Shown: positions 30,247-38,813, numbered from the stretch's first letter. The stretch is 45,835 nt of DNA from Acidimicrobiales bacterium (GCA_004282895.1 SHLQ01000006.1:1-45835), one strand, 5' to 3'. Notes: generated from the letters alone by a model not told the origin. Program-made: numbers and translations.

Positions 30247-31524
30247 TCAGCCGCCGTAGACGGTGGCGTCGGCAAAGAACGCGGCCCACGCAAACCAGAA
30301 CTCGTTGCGATGTGGCGCAAGGCGCAGCTGCGTGCCCTCCAGCTCACCGTCAACCGCCAAGCCCAACACCGACCAGATCGACCCGGTTTGATCGTCGACG
30401 AACCGATCGCTGTCCGTCGCCGTGAAGGACAGTTCCTGGCCGTCCACAACTCGGTCGAAAGCAACGGCGGTTCCGATTTCCTGGGAGATGGCGATGGCCT
30501 GATCGTCGAGTGCATCGGCGGTGTCGCCGGCCAGCCACACGACGATCGCCTGCCCGTCGACGGTGTCATTGATCGCCCCCACCTGTTTGAGTTCAGAGAA
30601 CGGGTACGCCTTGCCCGCCCCAATGTCGACGCCGACGACACGCGACAGCGCCGGGTACCGATCGTCGAGCTCGCCGGCGAAAAGGAACGGTGATTCCGAC
30701 GTCGAATACCCGCGGTACGGATTTATGCCGTAGGCGCGCCGCCCGCCGCCGCTCTCCGCCGCCAATGATCGGCCGTCGGGGAAGTCGGTCGCGAACTGTT
30801 CGAACGACACGATGGCGCTCGGGATGATGTCGAGCTGGGTTCCGGCGTACTCCCCGACCAGGCCAACACCCGTGAGCTGCTGCCACAACGACAGCGTTGT
30901 TGCATCCCACATGACGAGATCGCTGTTGCGAAGCAATCCGGATACCCCAAGACGAAGCACCTCACCGTCCACCCGGCGGTCGAAGGTGATCGCCGTGTTG
31001 CACAACGGACAGAACGTGACCGCGATCGGAACGTCACCAATCACGTCGTTCACGATCTCATGCCGAGTCAAGATCCCCAATGGGTAGAACCGCACCTCGT
31101 CACCGTGACGAACCAGCGCGCCGGGTTCTCGCGGGCCAAGCCACTGGGATGCCGCGTCCACGGTTTCAAACACCGGTGAGTCGATCGGCGGGATGACGTC
31201 CCGGGGATCGTTCTGTTGGAGACCACGAATGAGCTCCGACCAGTCAGCAAACGACCGCCGACTCCAGTCGGTGTCCCACGGCAAACTCGAAAGGAGTCTC
31301 GGCAAGGTGGTTGCGTAGTCAGCGTCCACGATGAGCTCGGCGCCTGTGGTGTCACGGGCTGCGCCGCCGGTTGGGTCGAAGGGTCCGGTCAGGGGCGGCA
31401 CGAACGTCGTGGCGGTGCTGTTCGACTCCTCAGGTCCATCCGACAACACCTTGCCCGAAGTCGAGGCGCAGGCAGTCGCCAACACCGTCATGGCCAACAC
31501 AACGGACAACAGGCGAATGCTCAC
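30247..31524 (-). CDS. DUF3179 domain lipoprotein
   Basis: A 425-residue lipoprotein. The signal region LLSVVLAMTVLATACAS leads to a Cys near residue 19-20. The DUF3179 domain is recognised by AVTFCPLCNTAITFDRRVDG (CxxC), LGVSGLLRNSDLVMWD, LWQQLTGVGLVGEYAG and the end HRNEFWFAWAAFFADATVY. The function of the family is unknown; the CxxC and conserved His and Trp suggest metal or redox binding outside the cell. The frame opens at TTG 31533; GTG 31524 is preferred for a compact signal peptide. It ends 10 bp after the convergent bpa stop. Confidence 0.88.
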   Translation of the reverse strand: MSIRLLSVVLAMTVLATACASTSGKVLSDGPEESNSTATTFVPPLTGPFDPTGGAARDTTGAELIVDADYATTLPRLLSSLPWDTDWSRRSFADWSELIRGLQQNDPRDVIPPIDSPVFETVDAASQWLGPREPGALVRHGDEVRFYPLGILTRHEIVNDVIGDVPIAVTFCPLCNTAITFDRRVDGEVLRLGVSGLLRNSDLVMWDATTLSLWQQLTGVGLVGEYAGTQLDIIPSAIVSFEQFATDFPDGRSLAAESGGGRRAYGINPYRGYSTSESPFLFAGELDDRYPALSRVVGVDIGAGKAYPFSELKQVGAINDTVDGQAIVVWLAGDTADALDDQAIAISQEIGTAVAFDRVVDGQELSFTATDSDRFVDDQTGSIWSVLGLAVDGELEGTQLRLAPHRNEFWFAWAAFFADATVYGG

Positions 31525-31587
31525 GGCATCCAAACCCCAGGCACCAGACGTGCTATTCCATAGCCGGGACGTTTCGCCCTATCGCGG

Positions 31588-31621
31588 GGCCGTTCCGTGT
31601 GATCGAATGGCCGGAACGGCC
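31588..31621 (+). promoter_or_regulatory. 10-bp inverted repeat just upstream of the universal stress protein RBS
   Basis: Arms ggccgttccg (31588-31597) and cggaacggcc (31612-31621) are perfect complements around a 14-nt centre. The right arm ends 2 nt before AAAGGA. It could be an operator or a 5' leader stem that positions or limits the ribosome site. Confidence 0.55.
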
Positions 31622-31633
31622 GAAAGGAACACC

Positions 31634-32056
31634 ATGAAGACGATTGTCGTTGGGTACGACGGAACAGACACCGCCGCGAGAGCTGCAGGGGAAGGCGCCA
31701 CGCTGGCCCGTGCACTTTCTGCAGAGCTGCACATCATTGGTGTTGTCGACGACGAACGGGTTCGGCAGGGTATGACAACCGCCGAGGCCCAAGAGGCGCT
31801 TCACGCCCAGGCGGTTGCACGAAACCAGGCCCTCCTGGACGAGATGGCGGGTGAGTTGGACACCGTCACCACCGTGAACAAGTCCCTCCCAGGGTCTCCG
31901 GCATGGGCCATCGTCGACTACGCCACCGAGGTGAACGCCGACGTCATCGTGCTCGGAAACAAACATGTGCAGGGCCTCTCGCGGGTGCTCGGCAGCGTCG
32001 CAGTGGACGTCCTGCGCCATGCTCCGTGCAGTGTGTACGTGGCGAATACGCGATGA
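31634..32056 (+). CDS. Universal stress protein, UspA family
   Basis: A 140-residue single-domain USP. ATG 31634 has AAAGGA 4-5 nt upstream. It shows IVVGYDGTDTAARAA at strand 1, a C-terminal VIVLGNKHVQGLSRVLGSVAVDVLRHAPCSVYV, and the helix order of the family. The ATP-binding signature GxxGx(9)GS is imperfect: the second Gly is His (GNKHVQGLSRVLGS). Nucleotide binding is therefore uncertain. An inverted repeat directly upstream may regulate it. It lies upstream of the class V aminotransferase on the same strand, but that gene has its own -10-like box. Confidence 0.9.
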   Translation: MKTIVVGYDGTDTAARAAGEGATLARALSAELHIIGVVDDERVRQGMTTAEAQEALHAQAVARNQALLDEMAGELDTVTTVNKSLPGSPAWAIVDYATEVNADVIVLGNKHVQGLSRVLGSVAVDVLRHAPCSVYVANTR

Positions 32057-32071
32057 CGCGGCCCCTGCTGT

Positions 32072-32077
32072 CATAGT
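32072..32077 (+). promoter_or_regulatory. Leaderless-type -10 box (CATAGT) for the class V aminotransferase
   Basis: CATAGT ends 6 nt before ATG 32084. It is a near match to TANNNT at the typical distance, and no Shine-Dalgarno is present. Confidence 0.4.
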
Positions 32078-32083
32078 TGAACC

Positions 32084-33775
32084 ATGGGCAGACCAGAACT
32101 GATTCCTCTCGTTCGTGACTCAGTCATCGGCAACGACGAAGTCGTTGACGGCCCGTATGGTCCCCGGCCGGTGGTCTACGCCGACTACACGGCGTCGGGT
32201 CGAGCGCTCACGTTCATCGAGGACTACATCCGTGACGCGGTGCTTCCGTTGTACGCGAACACCCACACGGAGTCGTCGGGAACCGGACTGCAAACGTCTC
32301 GATTCCGCGAGGAGGCCCGCCAGATCGTCCGCCGTTGTCTCGGCGCGACCGATGAGCACGCAGTGCTCTTCTGCGGGAGTGGGTCGACCGCTGCCATCGA
32401 CCGCATGGTCGGGGTCCTCGGCCTTCGGATTCCATCGGTGCTCGAGGACACCCATCACCTTGCCGACTCGATCGCCGAGGATCAGCGCCCGGTCATCTTC
32501 ATCGGTCCATACGAGCACCACTCCAATGAGCTGCCGTGGAGGGAATCGCTGGGCACCGTTGTCACCATCGATGAGGATGCGGACGGCCACCTCGACATCG
32601 AACAACTGCGGGAGAAACTGGTCGAGTTCGAGGATCGGCCGCTGAAGATCGGGTCGTTCTCCGCCGCATCGAATGTCACGGGGATCATCACGGACACTCG
32701 GGCCGTCTCCTCGCTGCTTCACCAACACGGGGCTCTCGCGTTCTGGGACTTCGCCGCCGCGGCGCCCTACGTGGAGATCGACATGGCAAGCAAGGACGCT
32801 GGGGACAGCTACTACGACGCCATCTTCATCTCGCCGCACAAACTGATCGGCGGCCCGGGAACACCCGGGCTTCTCGTCGCCCGCAAGGAGCTGTTCGTCA
32901 ACCGGGTACCGGACGTGCCTGGTGGCGGCACGGTCGCCTTCGTGAACCCCGAAAGCCACGGGTACCTGGCCGACGTCGAACACCGCGAGGAAGGTGGCAC
33001 CCCCGCGATCATCGAGTCGATCCGGGCGGGCCTGGTCTTCCAGCTCAAGGAGACGGTCGGCGTGGACCTCATCCGCGAACGGGAAGAAGTCTTCGTCCAT
33101 CGGGCCATCACGTCATGGGAAGCGAATCCGAATATTCACATCCTCGGCAATCACGACGCCGAACGACTGTCGATCATTTCGCTTGTGGTTCGCCACGGCG
33201 AACGAGGTTTCCTTCATCACAACTACGTCGTTGCGTTGCTCAACGACCTCTTCGGAATCCAATCCCGGGGTGGCTGCTCGTGTGCCGGCCCCTACGGACA
33301 TCGTCTGCTCGGCATCGACCTCGAGCAATCCCACGAGTTCGAACGCGAGATCAACCGAGGCTGCGAAGGAATCAAACCCGGCTGGGTTCGGGTCAACTTC
33401 AACTACTTCATCAAAGACGAGACCGTCCAGTATTTGATCGACGCGGTGCACTTCGTCGCCAACCACGGCGCAGCACTTCTGTCGCACTATCGGTTCGAGG
33501 TCGGGAACGGACTCTGGGTGCACCGCAAGCCGCGGGAGGCGCCGATGAGCCTCGACCACATCACCTACGACGCCGAGGGTGTGCACTACGAGGACCACTC
33601 CCGCCGCCTTGGTGACGTGCCGCTGCGATCCTTCCTCGACGAGGCGGCAGCCATCGTCGCGGCCGCCGAGTCGGCCGATGACACACCGCTCGCCGCGCCC
33701 GACACAACCGACGACTTCGAACACCTGCGCTGGTTCCCCTACCCGGCCGAGGTGGGGTCCTCCCCCTCCGCCTAG
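32084..33775 (+). CDS. Class V aminotransferase-fold PLP enzyme
   Basis: A 563-residue protein, longer than typical cysteine desulfurases (about 400). PLP features are LFCGSGSTAAIDRMVG, GPYEHHSNELPWRE, LAFWDFAAAAPYVEIDM and the Schiff-base lysine in FISPHKLIGGPGTPG. A loop with QSRGGCSCAGPYGH holds two cysteines where desulfurases carry the persulfide-forming Cys. A C-terminal extension of about 100 residues follows (HYRFEVGNGLWVHR onward). Either a desulfurase-like or a lyase/epimerase reaction is possible. The TAG stop shares the CTAG tetramer with the convergent PIG-L gene. Confidence 0.88.
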   Translation: MGRPELIPLVRDSVIGNDEVVDGPYGPRPVVYADYTASGRALTFIEDYIRDAVLPLYANTHTESSGTGLQTSRFREEARQIVRRCLGATDEHAVLFCGSGSTAAIDRMVGVLGLRIPSVLEDTHHLADSIAEDQRPVIFIGPYEHHSNELPWRESLGTVVTIDEDADGHLDIEQLREKLVEFEDRPLKIGSFSAASNVTGIITDTRAVSSLLHQHGALAFWDFAAAAPYVEIDMASKDAGDSYYDAIFISPHKLIGGPGTPGLLVARKELFVNRVPDVPGGGTVAFVNPESHGYLADVEHREEGGTPAIIESIRAGLVFQLKETVGVDLIREREEVFVHRAITSWEANPNIHILGNHDAERLSIISLVVRHGERGFLHHNYVVALLNDLFGIQSRGGCSCAGPYGHRLLGIDLEQSHEFEREINRGCEGIKPGWVRVNFNYFIKDETVQYLIDAVHFVANHGAALLSHYRFEVGNGLWVHRKPREAPMSLDHITYDAEGVHYEDHSRRLGDVPLRSFLDEAAAIVAAAESADDTPLAAPDTTDDFEHLRWFPYPAEVGSSPSA

Positions 33776-34878
33776 TCGACGGGACGGAAGTACTCGACGC
33801 CGAACAGGCCTTCGAGCAGGGAGTCCGGGAAAAAGTCCGACTCGATCGCGTATTGCGACTGGTGGCACGCCAGCGCCTCCAGCTTCTGTCGGGCGGCCGC
33901 ACGCACGTCAACGACCACGCAACCGTCGAGCTCCGCCGATGGTTCGTTCGCGTCGTAACCAACAAACTGGTCGAGGGGCGAGCTTCCACCACGCCCGGCG
34001 GACGGACTCGCTTCACCTGGCGAAAGCACGAAACAGGTCACGCTGTCTCGAGCAACGACATGGGCGCTTCGGGGCTGCCCCTTGGCGATCCCGTCCTCGC
34101 CGAAGAAGCTGCCCGGTCCGGACGTCGCCAGCAAGCTTCGGGCACCGTCCTCTGCCTCGTGCACGATGTCCACCGACCCCGAGAGCACGAGGAACAACTC
34201 ACCCGGAGGTTCACCTTGTTCGATGATGAAGCTGCCGGCTGGAAAGAAGCGCACCGCCAGGTGATCGGCCGCATACCCGAGCATCGATGACCCATCGGCG
34301 AACAACATCAATCCGTGGGCGAACGACTCGTTTCCCAGGAACCGCTCGTCCAAGGAGGTCAACCATTCGACGATGAGCGAGACGAGCAACTTCGACTGCC
34401 GCGGGAAGACAGCCTGCAGCATCGTCGGCTTGTGCACACTCCGTCTCACCGCTTCCACGGCGATCTCACCGGCGGCTATGTGGTCCGGGTGGCCGTAGGC
34501 CCCCTCCGGGCCGAACGAGATGACTACGTCCGGCTCGAAGTCGTCGATGACACCGGCCGCGTACGCGACGAGCTGTTCTCGATCGGCGGTTGCCAGCGAA
34601 CCGTCCGGAACATCGCCGCACCACGTGTCCTCCACGCCGAGCGCGGCACCAGCGGCACGCAACTCCTCGGTCCGAACGGCGCCCAGTGTGGAACGTGAAC
34701 CGGAGGCGGCGTCGCGGATCTGGCCCGCCTCACCCTTGGTCAACGAAACGATGCGGCCACGGCCACCACGAGCCATGTACGTCGCCATGGTTCCGCCGAG
34801 GCAGAACACCTCGTCGTCCGGGTGGGCGAACAGCCCCAGAATGGCGGGTGGTCCTCCATCTGGCTCCGGGAAATGCAT
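33772..34878 (-). CDS. PIG-L/LmbE-type deacetylase with inserted cyclic-nucleotide-binding domain
   Basis: A 368-residue protein. Residues 1-165 are PIG-L: LGLFAHPDDEVFCLGGT (zinc/base motif AHPDDE at 18-23) and YGHPDHIAAGE (HPDH at 130-133). Residues about 205-287 are a CAP_ED-type cyclic-nucleotide-binding domain: VRFFPAGSFIIEQGEPPGELFLVLSGSVDIV, then a phosphate-binding cassette with FGE (259-261) and PRSA (269-272). The final segment (319-368, VVVDVRAAARQKLEALACHQSQ...LFGVEYFRPVD) is the normal C-terminal end of PIG-L deacetylases, so the sensor is inserted into the enzyme rather than appended. The likely reaction is de-N-acetylation of a GlcNAc-type substrate, gated by cAMP or cGMP (inference). 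A TAACGT box lies 7 nt before the ATG. Confidence 0.88.
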   Translation of the reverse strand: MHFPEPDGGPPAILGLFAHPDDEVFCLGGTMATYMARGGRGRIVSLTKGEAGQIRDAASGSRSTLGAVRTEELRAAGAALGVEDTWCGDVPDGSLATADREQLVAYAAGVIDDFEPDVVISFGPEGAYGHPDHIAAGEIAVEAVRRSVHKPTMLQAVFPRQSKLLVSLIVEWLTSLDERFLGNESFAHGLMLFADGSSMLGYAADHLAVRFFPAGSFIIEQGEPPGELFLVLSGSVDIVHEAEDGARSLLATSGPGSFFGEDGIAKGQPRSAHVVARDSVTCFVLSPGEASPSAGRGGSSPLDQFVGYDANEPSAELDGCVVVDVRAAARQKLEALACHQSQYAIESDFFPDSLLEGLFGVEYFRPVD

Positions 34879-34885
34879 CGTTGCG

Positions 34886-34891
34886 ACGTTA
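34886..34891 (-). promoter_or_regulatory. Leaderless-type -10 box (TAACGT) for the PIG-L/CNB gene
   Basis: TAACGT on the minus strand ends 7 nt before ATG 34878, within a 40-bp divergent gap. Confidence 0.55.
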
Positions 34892-34906
34892 GCCCGAAGT
34901 CCTCGC

Positions 34907-34912
34907 TAACCT
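34907..34912 (+). promoter_or_regulatory. Leaderless-type -10 box (TAACCT) for the 34919 gene
   Basis: TAACCT ends exactly 6 nt before ATG 34919. Its -35 region would fall on the opposing -10 box at 34886-34891. Confidence 0.55.
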
Positions 34913-34918
34913 GTCGCC

Positions 34919-35302
34919 ATGGCCAAGGCAGTCGACCTCACCGCACCGATCCGATCTGGCGCCAAGGTTCGCGCGACCACCGACCTTCCGGGGGTTCCCG
35001 CGGGCACCAATGGCAAAGTGGCGATGGCGAACGGCATCACGTGGAAGCGCTACTGGGTTCGGTTCGAGAACGGCGAACTGCTCGGTCACGTCGACCATGA
35101 CAACATCGTGATTTCTCGCGCATGGGACGACTATTTCGTCGCCAAGGAGGTTGCGGCGTTGGCCGCAGCAGCGGGAGGGTCCGCCGACGGAGCCGATGCC
35201 GGCGACGCTGGAGGCGGTGGCGCGGAGAACGCCTACGGTGTCCCCCAATACCTGCTCGACCGGACCAAGGCTGCGCTCGAGCGCGCCGGCGTCACTCGAT
35301 AG
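34919..35302 (+). CDS. Small conserved hypothetical protein preceding the helicase
   Basis: A 127-residue soluble protein. The N-terminal 75 residues form a compact beta-rich unit (GAKVRATTDLPGVPAGTNGKVAMANGITWKRYWVRFENGELLGHVDHDNI), reminiscent of small SH3-like or KOW-like barrels; this is structural guesswork. A Gly/Ala/Asp-rich linker (ADGADAGDAGGGG) leads to a short C-terminal helix (YLLDRTKAALERAG). No known function. It lies directly upstream of, and probably overlaps, the helicase gene, so the two are likely co-transcribed. A nucleic-acid-related role would fit but is not shown. Confidence 0.8.
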   Translation: MAKAVDLTAPIRSGAKVRATTDLPGVPAGTNGKVAMANGITWKRYWVRFENGELLGHVDHDNIVISRAWDDYFVAKEVAALAAAAGGSADGADAGDAGGGGAENAYGVPQYLLDRTKAALERAGVTR

Positions 35303-37889
35303 CGGGCGCCCCATCACCCTCGTCGATCGCCTGCACGCCACTCGCGGCGAAGACGTTGATCTGCTTGACGTCTTCCTCGAGTACGCCGCCGACATCGGGC
35401 TGTCGCTCTATCCGGCACAGGAAGAAGCAATCCTCGAGCTCTTCGGTGGCAACCACGTCATCCTGGCCACCCCAACCGGCTCGGGGAAGTCACTCGTCGG
35501 CGTAGCTGCCCACTTCGACGCCATGGCTCGTGGTGTGCGCAGCTTCTACACGGCCCCAATCAAAGCGCTCGTCTCGGAGAAGTTTTTCGCGCTCAGCGCC
35601 ACGTTCGGTTCCGACAATGTCGGCATGATCACCGGAGACGCCTCGGTCAACCCCGGCGCACCGATCATCTGCTGCACGCAGGAGATCCTGGCGAACCGAG
35701 CGTTGCGCGAGGGGGCCGGGGCGGATGTGGCGGTGGCGGTCGTCGACGAATTCCACTACTACGCCGATCCCCAACGCGGCTGGGCCTGGCAGGTCCCGAT
35801 TCTCGAGATGCCGCAGGTGCAGTTCCTGCTCATGTCGGCGACCCTTGGCCCCACCGACCGATTCGAAGAGGAACTGACGCGCCGAACGGGCCGACCGACG
35901 GTCACCGTCGCCGACGCTGAACGGCCGGTCCCACTCGAATTCGAGTGGAGGAACACACCGATTCACGAATCGGTCGAAGACCTCGTTGCAACGGACCGGT
36001 CACCGGCGTACATCGTGTACTTCACCCAACGGTCGGTCATCGAGGCCGCACAGTCGTTCACGAGCCTGTCGATCTGCACCAAGGAGGAGAAACAGGCCAT
36101 TCGTGAAATGGTCGGAGACTTTCGATTCGACACGGTGATCGGCAAGGACCTCAAACGTTTCCTGTCTCATGGCGTCGGTGTACATCACGCCGGGTTGCTG
36201 CCCAAATACCGGCTGTTGATGGAGAAGCTGGCCCAGGCCGGTCTGCTCAAGGTGATCGTGGGCACCGACACACTCGGCGTCGGGGTCAACATCCCGATTC
36301 GTTCGGTGCTCATGACCCAGCTGTTCAAGTACGACGGCACTCGAGTACGGCTGCTCTCCGTTCGCGAGTTCCAACAGATCTCCGGGCGAGCCGGCCGAAA
36401 GGGATTCGACGATCAGGGCACCGTCTGGGTGCAGGCGCCACCACATGTGATCGACAACCTGCAAGCCGACCGCAAGGCCGCCGCTGACCCGAAGCGAAAG
36501 AAGAAGGCCCAGAAGAAGAAGCCACCTGAGAAGGGTTACGCCCACTGGACCGAAGACACGTTCACGAAACTGGTGGGAGGCAGCCCGGAGGCGATGACCT
36601 CGAGCTTCGGCGTGTCGCACCAGATGCTCTTGAATCTGCTCGACCGTCCCCCGCACCACCATGACGACCGATCGATTCCCGGTGGCTGCCAGGCGGTGCG
36701 CCATCTTCTGGTGGACAACCACGAAACCCGCAAGCTGCAACGCACACACATCCGCCGCGCCATTTCGATGTACCGGTCGCTGCTCGACGCCCAGGTCGTC
36801 GAAGAGCTCACGGAACCGGACGAGGACGGTCGCCTCGTGCGCGTCACGTTGGATCTGCAGGATGAGTTTGCACTCAACCAGCCCCTCAGCTTGTTCGCGC
36901 TGGAGATCATCGAAGCGCTCGACGTCGATGAACCGACCCACGCCCTCGATGTGCTGTCGGTCATCGAGAGTGTGCTCGAGAATCCCGGACCCATACTCGC
37001 CGCCCAGGTCAACAAGGCTCGGGACGACCTGATGGCCGAGATGAAACGCGACGGGGTCGAGTATGACGAGCGGATCGAACGACTCGACGAGGTGGAACAC
37101 CCCAAGCCCCTACGAGAAGAGCTATATGGCTCGTTCGAACGGTTTCGCGCCAAACATCCGTGGGTGGGATCGGACAACGTTAAGCCGAAGTCGGTAGCCC
37201 GCGAGTTGTTCGAGCGGGTGATGACCTTCAACGAATACGTGGCGGAGTACGGCCTCAAACGGTCGGAGGGTCTGCTCCTGCGGTACCTGACCGATACCTA
37301 TCGGGCGATGAATCAGACGGTGCCTGACTCCGAGAAGACCGAACCCGTGCTCGATCTCATCGAGTGGTTGGGTGAGATGGTTCGTCAGGTCGACTCGAGC
37401 CTGATCGATGAGTGGGAGCGCCTCACCAATCCTCCAGAGGAGACCGAACCATCAGCTGTCTCCGCACCGCCAACTCCCCCCGACGTCACAACGAACGAGC
37501 GGGCGTTTCGCGTCATGGTCCGCAACGAAGCGTTCCGTTGGGTCATGTTGTTCGCCCGACGTGACCATGCGGCGCTCTCGGTGGCAACGGCTCCTGACCA
37601 CGCCGATGACACCGAACGACCACCATCCCCGACGCTCCAGATCGACGACATCGCGGCGCAGGCGGAGCCGTACTGGGACGACCACGATCATGTCGTCATC
37701 GACGCGGATGCACGGGGCCCGGAGCAGTTCATACTCCAGCCCGCCGATAGCGACACCTTCACGGTGACGCAGACGATCTGCGACCCGCAGGGACACAACG
37801 AGTGGGTCGCCGAGGGGTATGTGGATCTGGCCCGATCCCGCGAGCTGGGGCGCGCCGTCGTAGTTCTGAAACGGATTCGGCGTCAATGA
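35238..37889 (+). CDS. Ski2-like DEAD/DEAH-box helicase with C-terminal DUF3516
   Basis: About 883 residues. Helicase motifs are ILATPTGSGKSLVG (I), YTAPIKALVSEKFF (Ia), VVDEFHYYAD (II, DEFH), LLMSATLG (III), VGTDTLGVGVNIP (V) and QQISGRAGRKG (VI), as in Ski2/Mtr4-type RNA helicases. A Lys-rich insert (PKRKKKAQKKKPPEKG) follows the RecA2 domain. The C-terminus (VIDADARGPEQFIL...DPQGHNEWVAEGYVDLARSRELGRA) matches DUF3516 of actinobacterial helicases. A role in RNA unwinding or decay is inferred. The start is unresolved: in-frame GTG 35238, ATG 35196 and TTG 35151 all overlap the upstream gene, while homology begins only near 35325 (ITLVDRL). Confidence 0.88.
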   Translation: MSPNTCSTGPRLRSSAPASLDSGRPITLVDRLHATRGEDVDLLDVFLEYAADIGLSLYPAQEEAILELFGGNHVILATPTGSGKSLVGVAAHFDAMARGVRSFYTAPIKALVSEKFFALSATFGSDNVGMITGDASVNPGAPIICCTQEILANRALREGAGADVAVAVVDEFHYYADPQRGWAWQVPILEMPQVQFLLMSATLGPTDRFEEELTRRTGRPTVTVADAERPVPLEFEWRNTPIHESVEDLVATDRSPAYIVYFTQRSVIEAAQSFTSLSICTKEEKQAIREMVGDFRFDTVIGKDLKRFLSHGVGVHHAGLLPKYRLLMEKLAQAGLLKVIVGTDTLGVGVNIPIRSVLMTQLFKYDGTRVRLLSVREFQQISGRAGRKGFDDQGTVWVQAPPHVIDNLQADRKAAADPKRKKKAQKKKPPEKGYAHWTEDTFTKLVGGSPEAMTSSFGVSHQMLLNLLDRPPHHHDDRSIPGGCQAVRHLLVDNHETRKLQRTHIRRAISMYRSLLDAQVVEELTEPDEDGRLVRVTLDLQDEFALNQPLSLFALEIIEALDVDEPTHALDVLSVIESVLENPGPILAAQVNKARDDLMAEMKRDGVEYDERIERLDEVEHPKPLREELYGSFERFRAKHPWVGSDNVKPKSVARELFERVMTFNEYVAEYGLKRSEGLLLRYLTDTYRAMNQTVPDSEKTEPVLDLIEWLGEMVRQVDSSLIDEWERLTNPPEETEPSAVSAPPTPPDVTTNERAFRVMVRNEAFRWVMLFARRDHAALSVATAPDHADDTERPPSPTLQIDDIAAQAEPYWDDHDHVVIDADARGPEQFILQPADSDTFTVTQTICDPQGHNEWVAEGYVDLARSRELGRAVVVLKRIRRQ

Positions 37890-37899
37890 CGGCTCGACC

Positions 37900-37905
37900 T
37901 ACGGT
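37900..37905 (+). promoter_or_regulatory. Leaderless-type -10 box (TACGGT) for the DAGK-like gene
   Basis: TACGGT ends exactly 6 nt before ATG 37912, in the 22-bp gap after the helicase stop. Confidence 0.5.
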
Positions 37906-37911
37906 GACCAC

Positions 37912-38790
37912 ATGACGACGGTGCATGTACTGAGGCGCCCACCAACCCGCCGGGGAGGGCCCCCTGCGGCTGCCCCGGAGCTCCGTGACACGTTCCGTGG
38001 GCTCGGGGTCGACATGGTCGACCTGACCGGCGAAACCGCTGCAGCATCGAGCCAGACACTTCGAGAGGCGATCGAGGAGGGTGTCGTCGAGCGTGTCGCC
38101 ATTGTTGGCGGCGACGGGCTCGTACACCTGGCCGTGCAGGCGCTGGCCGAGAGCGGCATCCCACTGACGATTCTGCCGTCGGGCACGGGCAACGATTTCG
38201 CCGCGGCCCTCGGCATCCACGAACCCAACCCGGCGTCGGTGCTGCTGCCGCCGAGCCCGGTCGACCTGTTGCGGGTGTCGCGCGATTCCGAGCACGTGCG
38301 TTGGATTGCGTCGGTTGCCATCGCGGGGTTCCCTGCCCAGATCAACGAACGGGCCAATCGCATCCGGTTCCCCATCGGCGGCATGGTCTACACCTTGGCG
38401 GCGATCGCCGAGTTGCCTCGGTTCACCCGAAGGCGCTTCGACATCGAAGTGGATGGCGAACAGCTGTCAACCGACTCGGCCATGCTCGCCATCGGTAACA
38501 CGTGTTTCATGGGTGGTGGCATGCTCGTGTGCCCGGACGCCACTCCGACGGACGGCCAGGCGCACCTCACCACGATCGAGGGTGTGGGCCGGCTCGGATT
38601 GCTGCGTCATCTGGTCTCTCAGCGAGGCGGGACCGCCGACCGGCCCGAGGTACTGCGACGCACGGCCCAGCAGGTGATCCTTCACGGTCCCACTACCGAC
38701 GTTTGGGGTGACGGCGAGTATGTCGGCGCGCTGCCACTTCGGATCGATGTGGTGCCGGGCGCGCTGGCCGTGACCCTCCCCGAAGCGTGA
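37912..38790 (+). CDS. Diacylglycerol-kinase-family lipid kinase
   Basis: A 292-residue DAGK_cat/LCB5-type protein. The ATP-binding motif is VAIVGGDGLVHLAVQAL (GGDG at 66-69) and the second motif is LPSGTGNDFAAALG (about 89-101). The C-terminal beta-sandwich shows MLAIGNTCFMGGGMLVCPDATPTDGQAHLTTIEG, with conserved DG. The family phosphorylates diacylglycerol, sphingoid bases or other lipids at the inner membrane face; which lipid cannot be told. The first 20 residues are Pro/Arg-rich and poorly conserved in character. Confidence 0.9.
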   Translation: MTTVHVLRRPPTRRGGPPAAAPELRDTFRGLGVDMVDLTGETAAASSQTLREAIEEGVVERVAIVGGDGLVHLAVQALAESGIPLTILPSGTGNDFAAALGIHEPNPASVLLPPSPVDLLRVSRDSEHVRWIASVAIAGFPAQINERANRIRFPIGGMVYTLAAIAELPRFTRRRFDIEVDGEQLSTDSAMLAIGNTCFMGGGMLVCPDATPTDGQAHLTTIEGVGRLGLLRHLVSQRGGTADRPEVLRRTAQQVILHGPTTDVWGDGEYVGALPLRIDVVPGALAVTLPEA

Positions 38791-38813
38791 GCGCCGCCGC
38801 ATGAGCGAGCGGC

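Noticed and set aside
35238-37889. Phage-defence helicase
   Set aside because: The Ski2-like motifs plus DUF3516 point to a housekeeping actinobacterial RNA helicase; no nuclease, restriction or other defence gene is adjacent.
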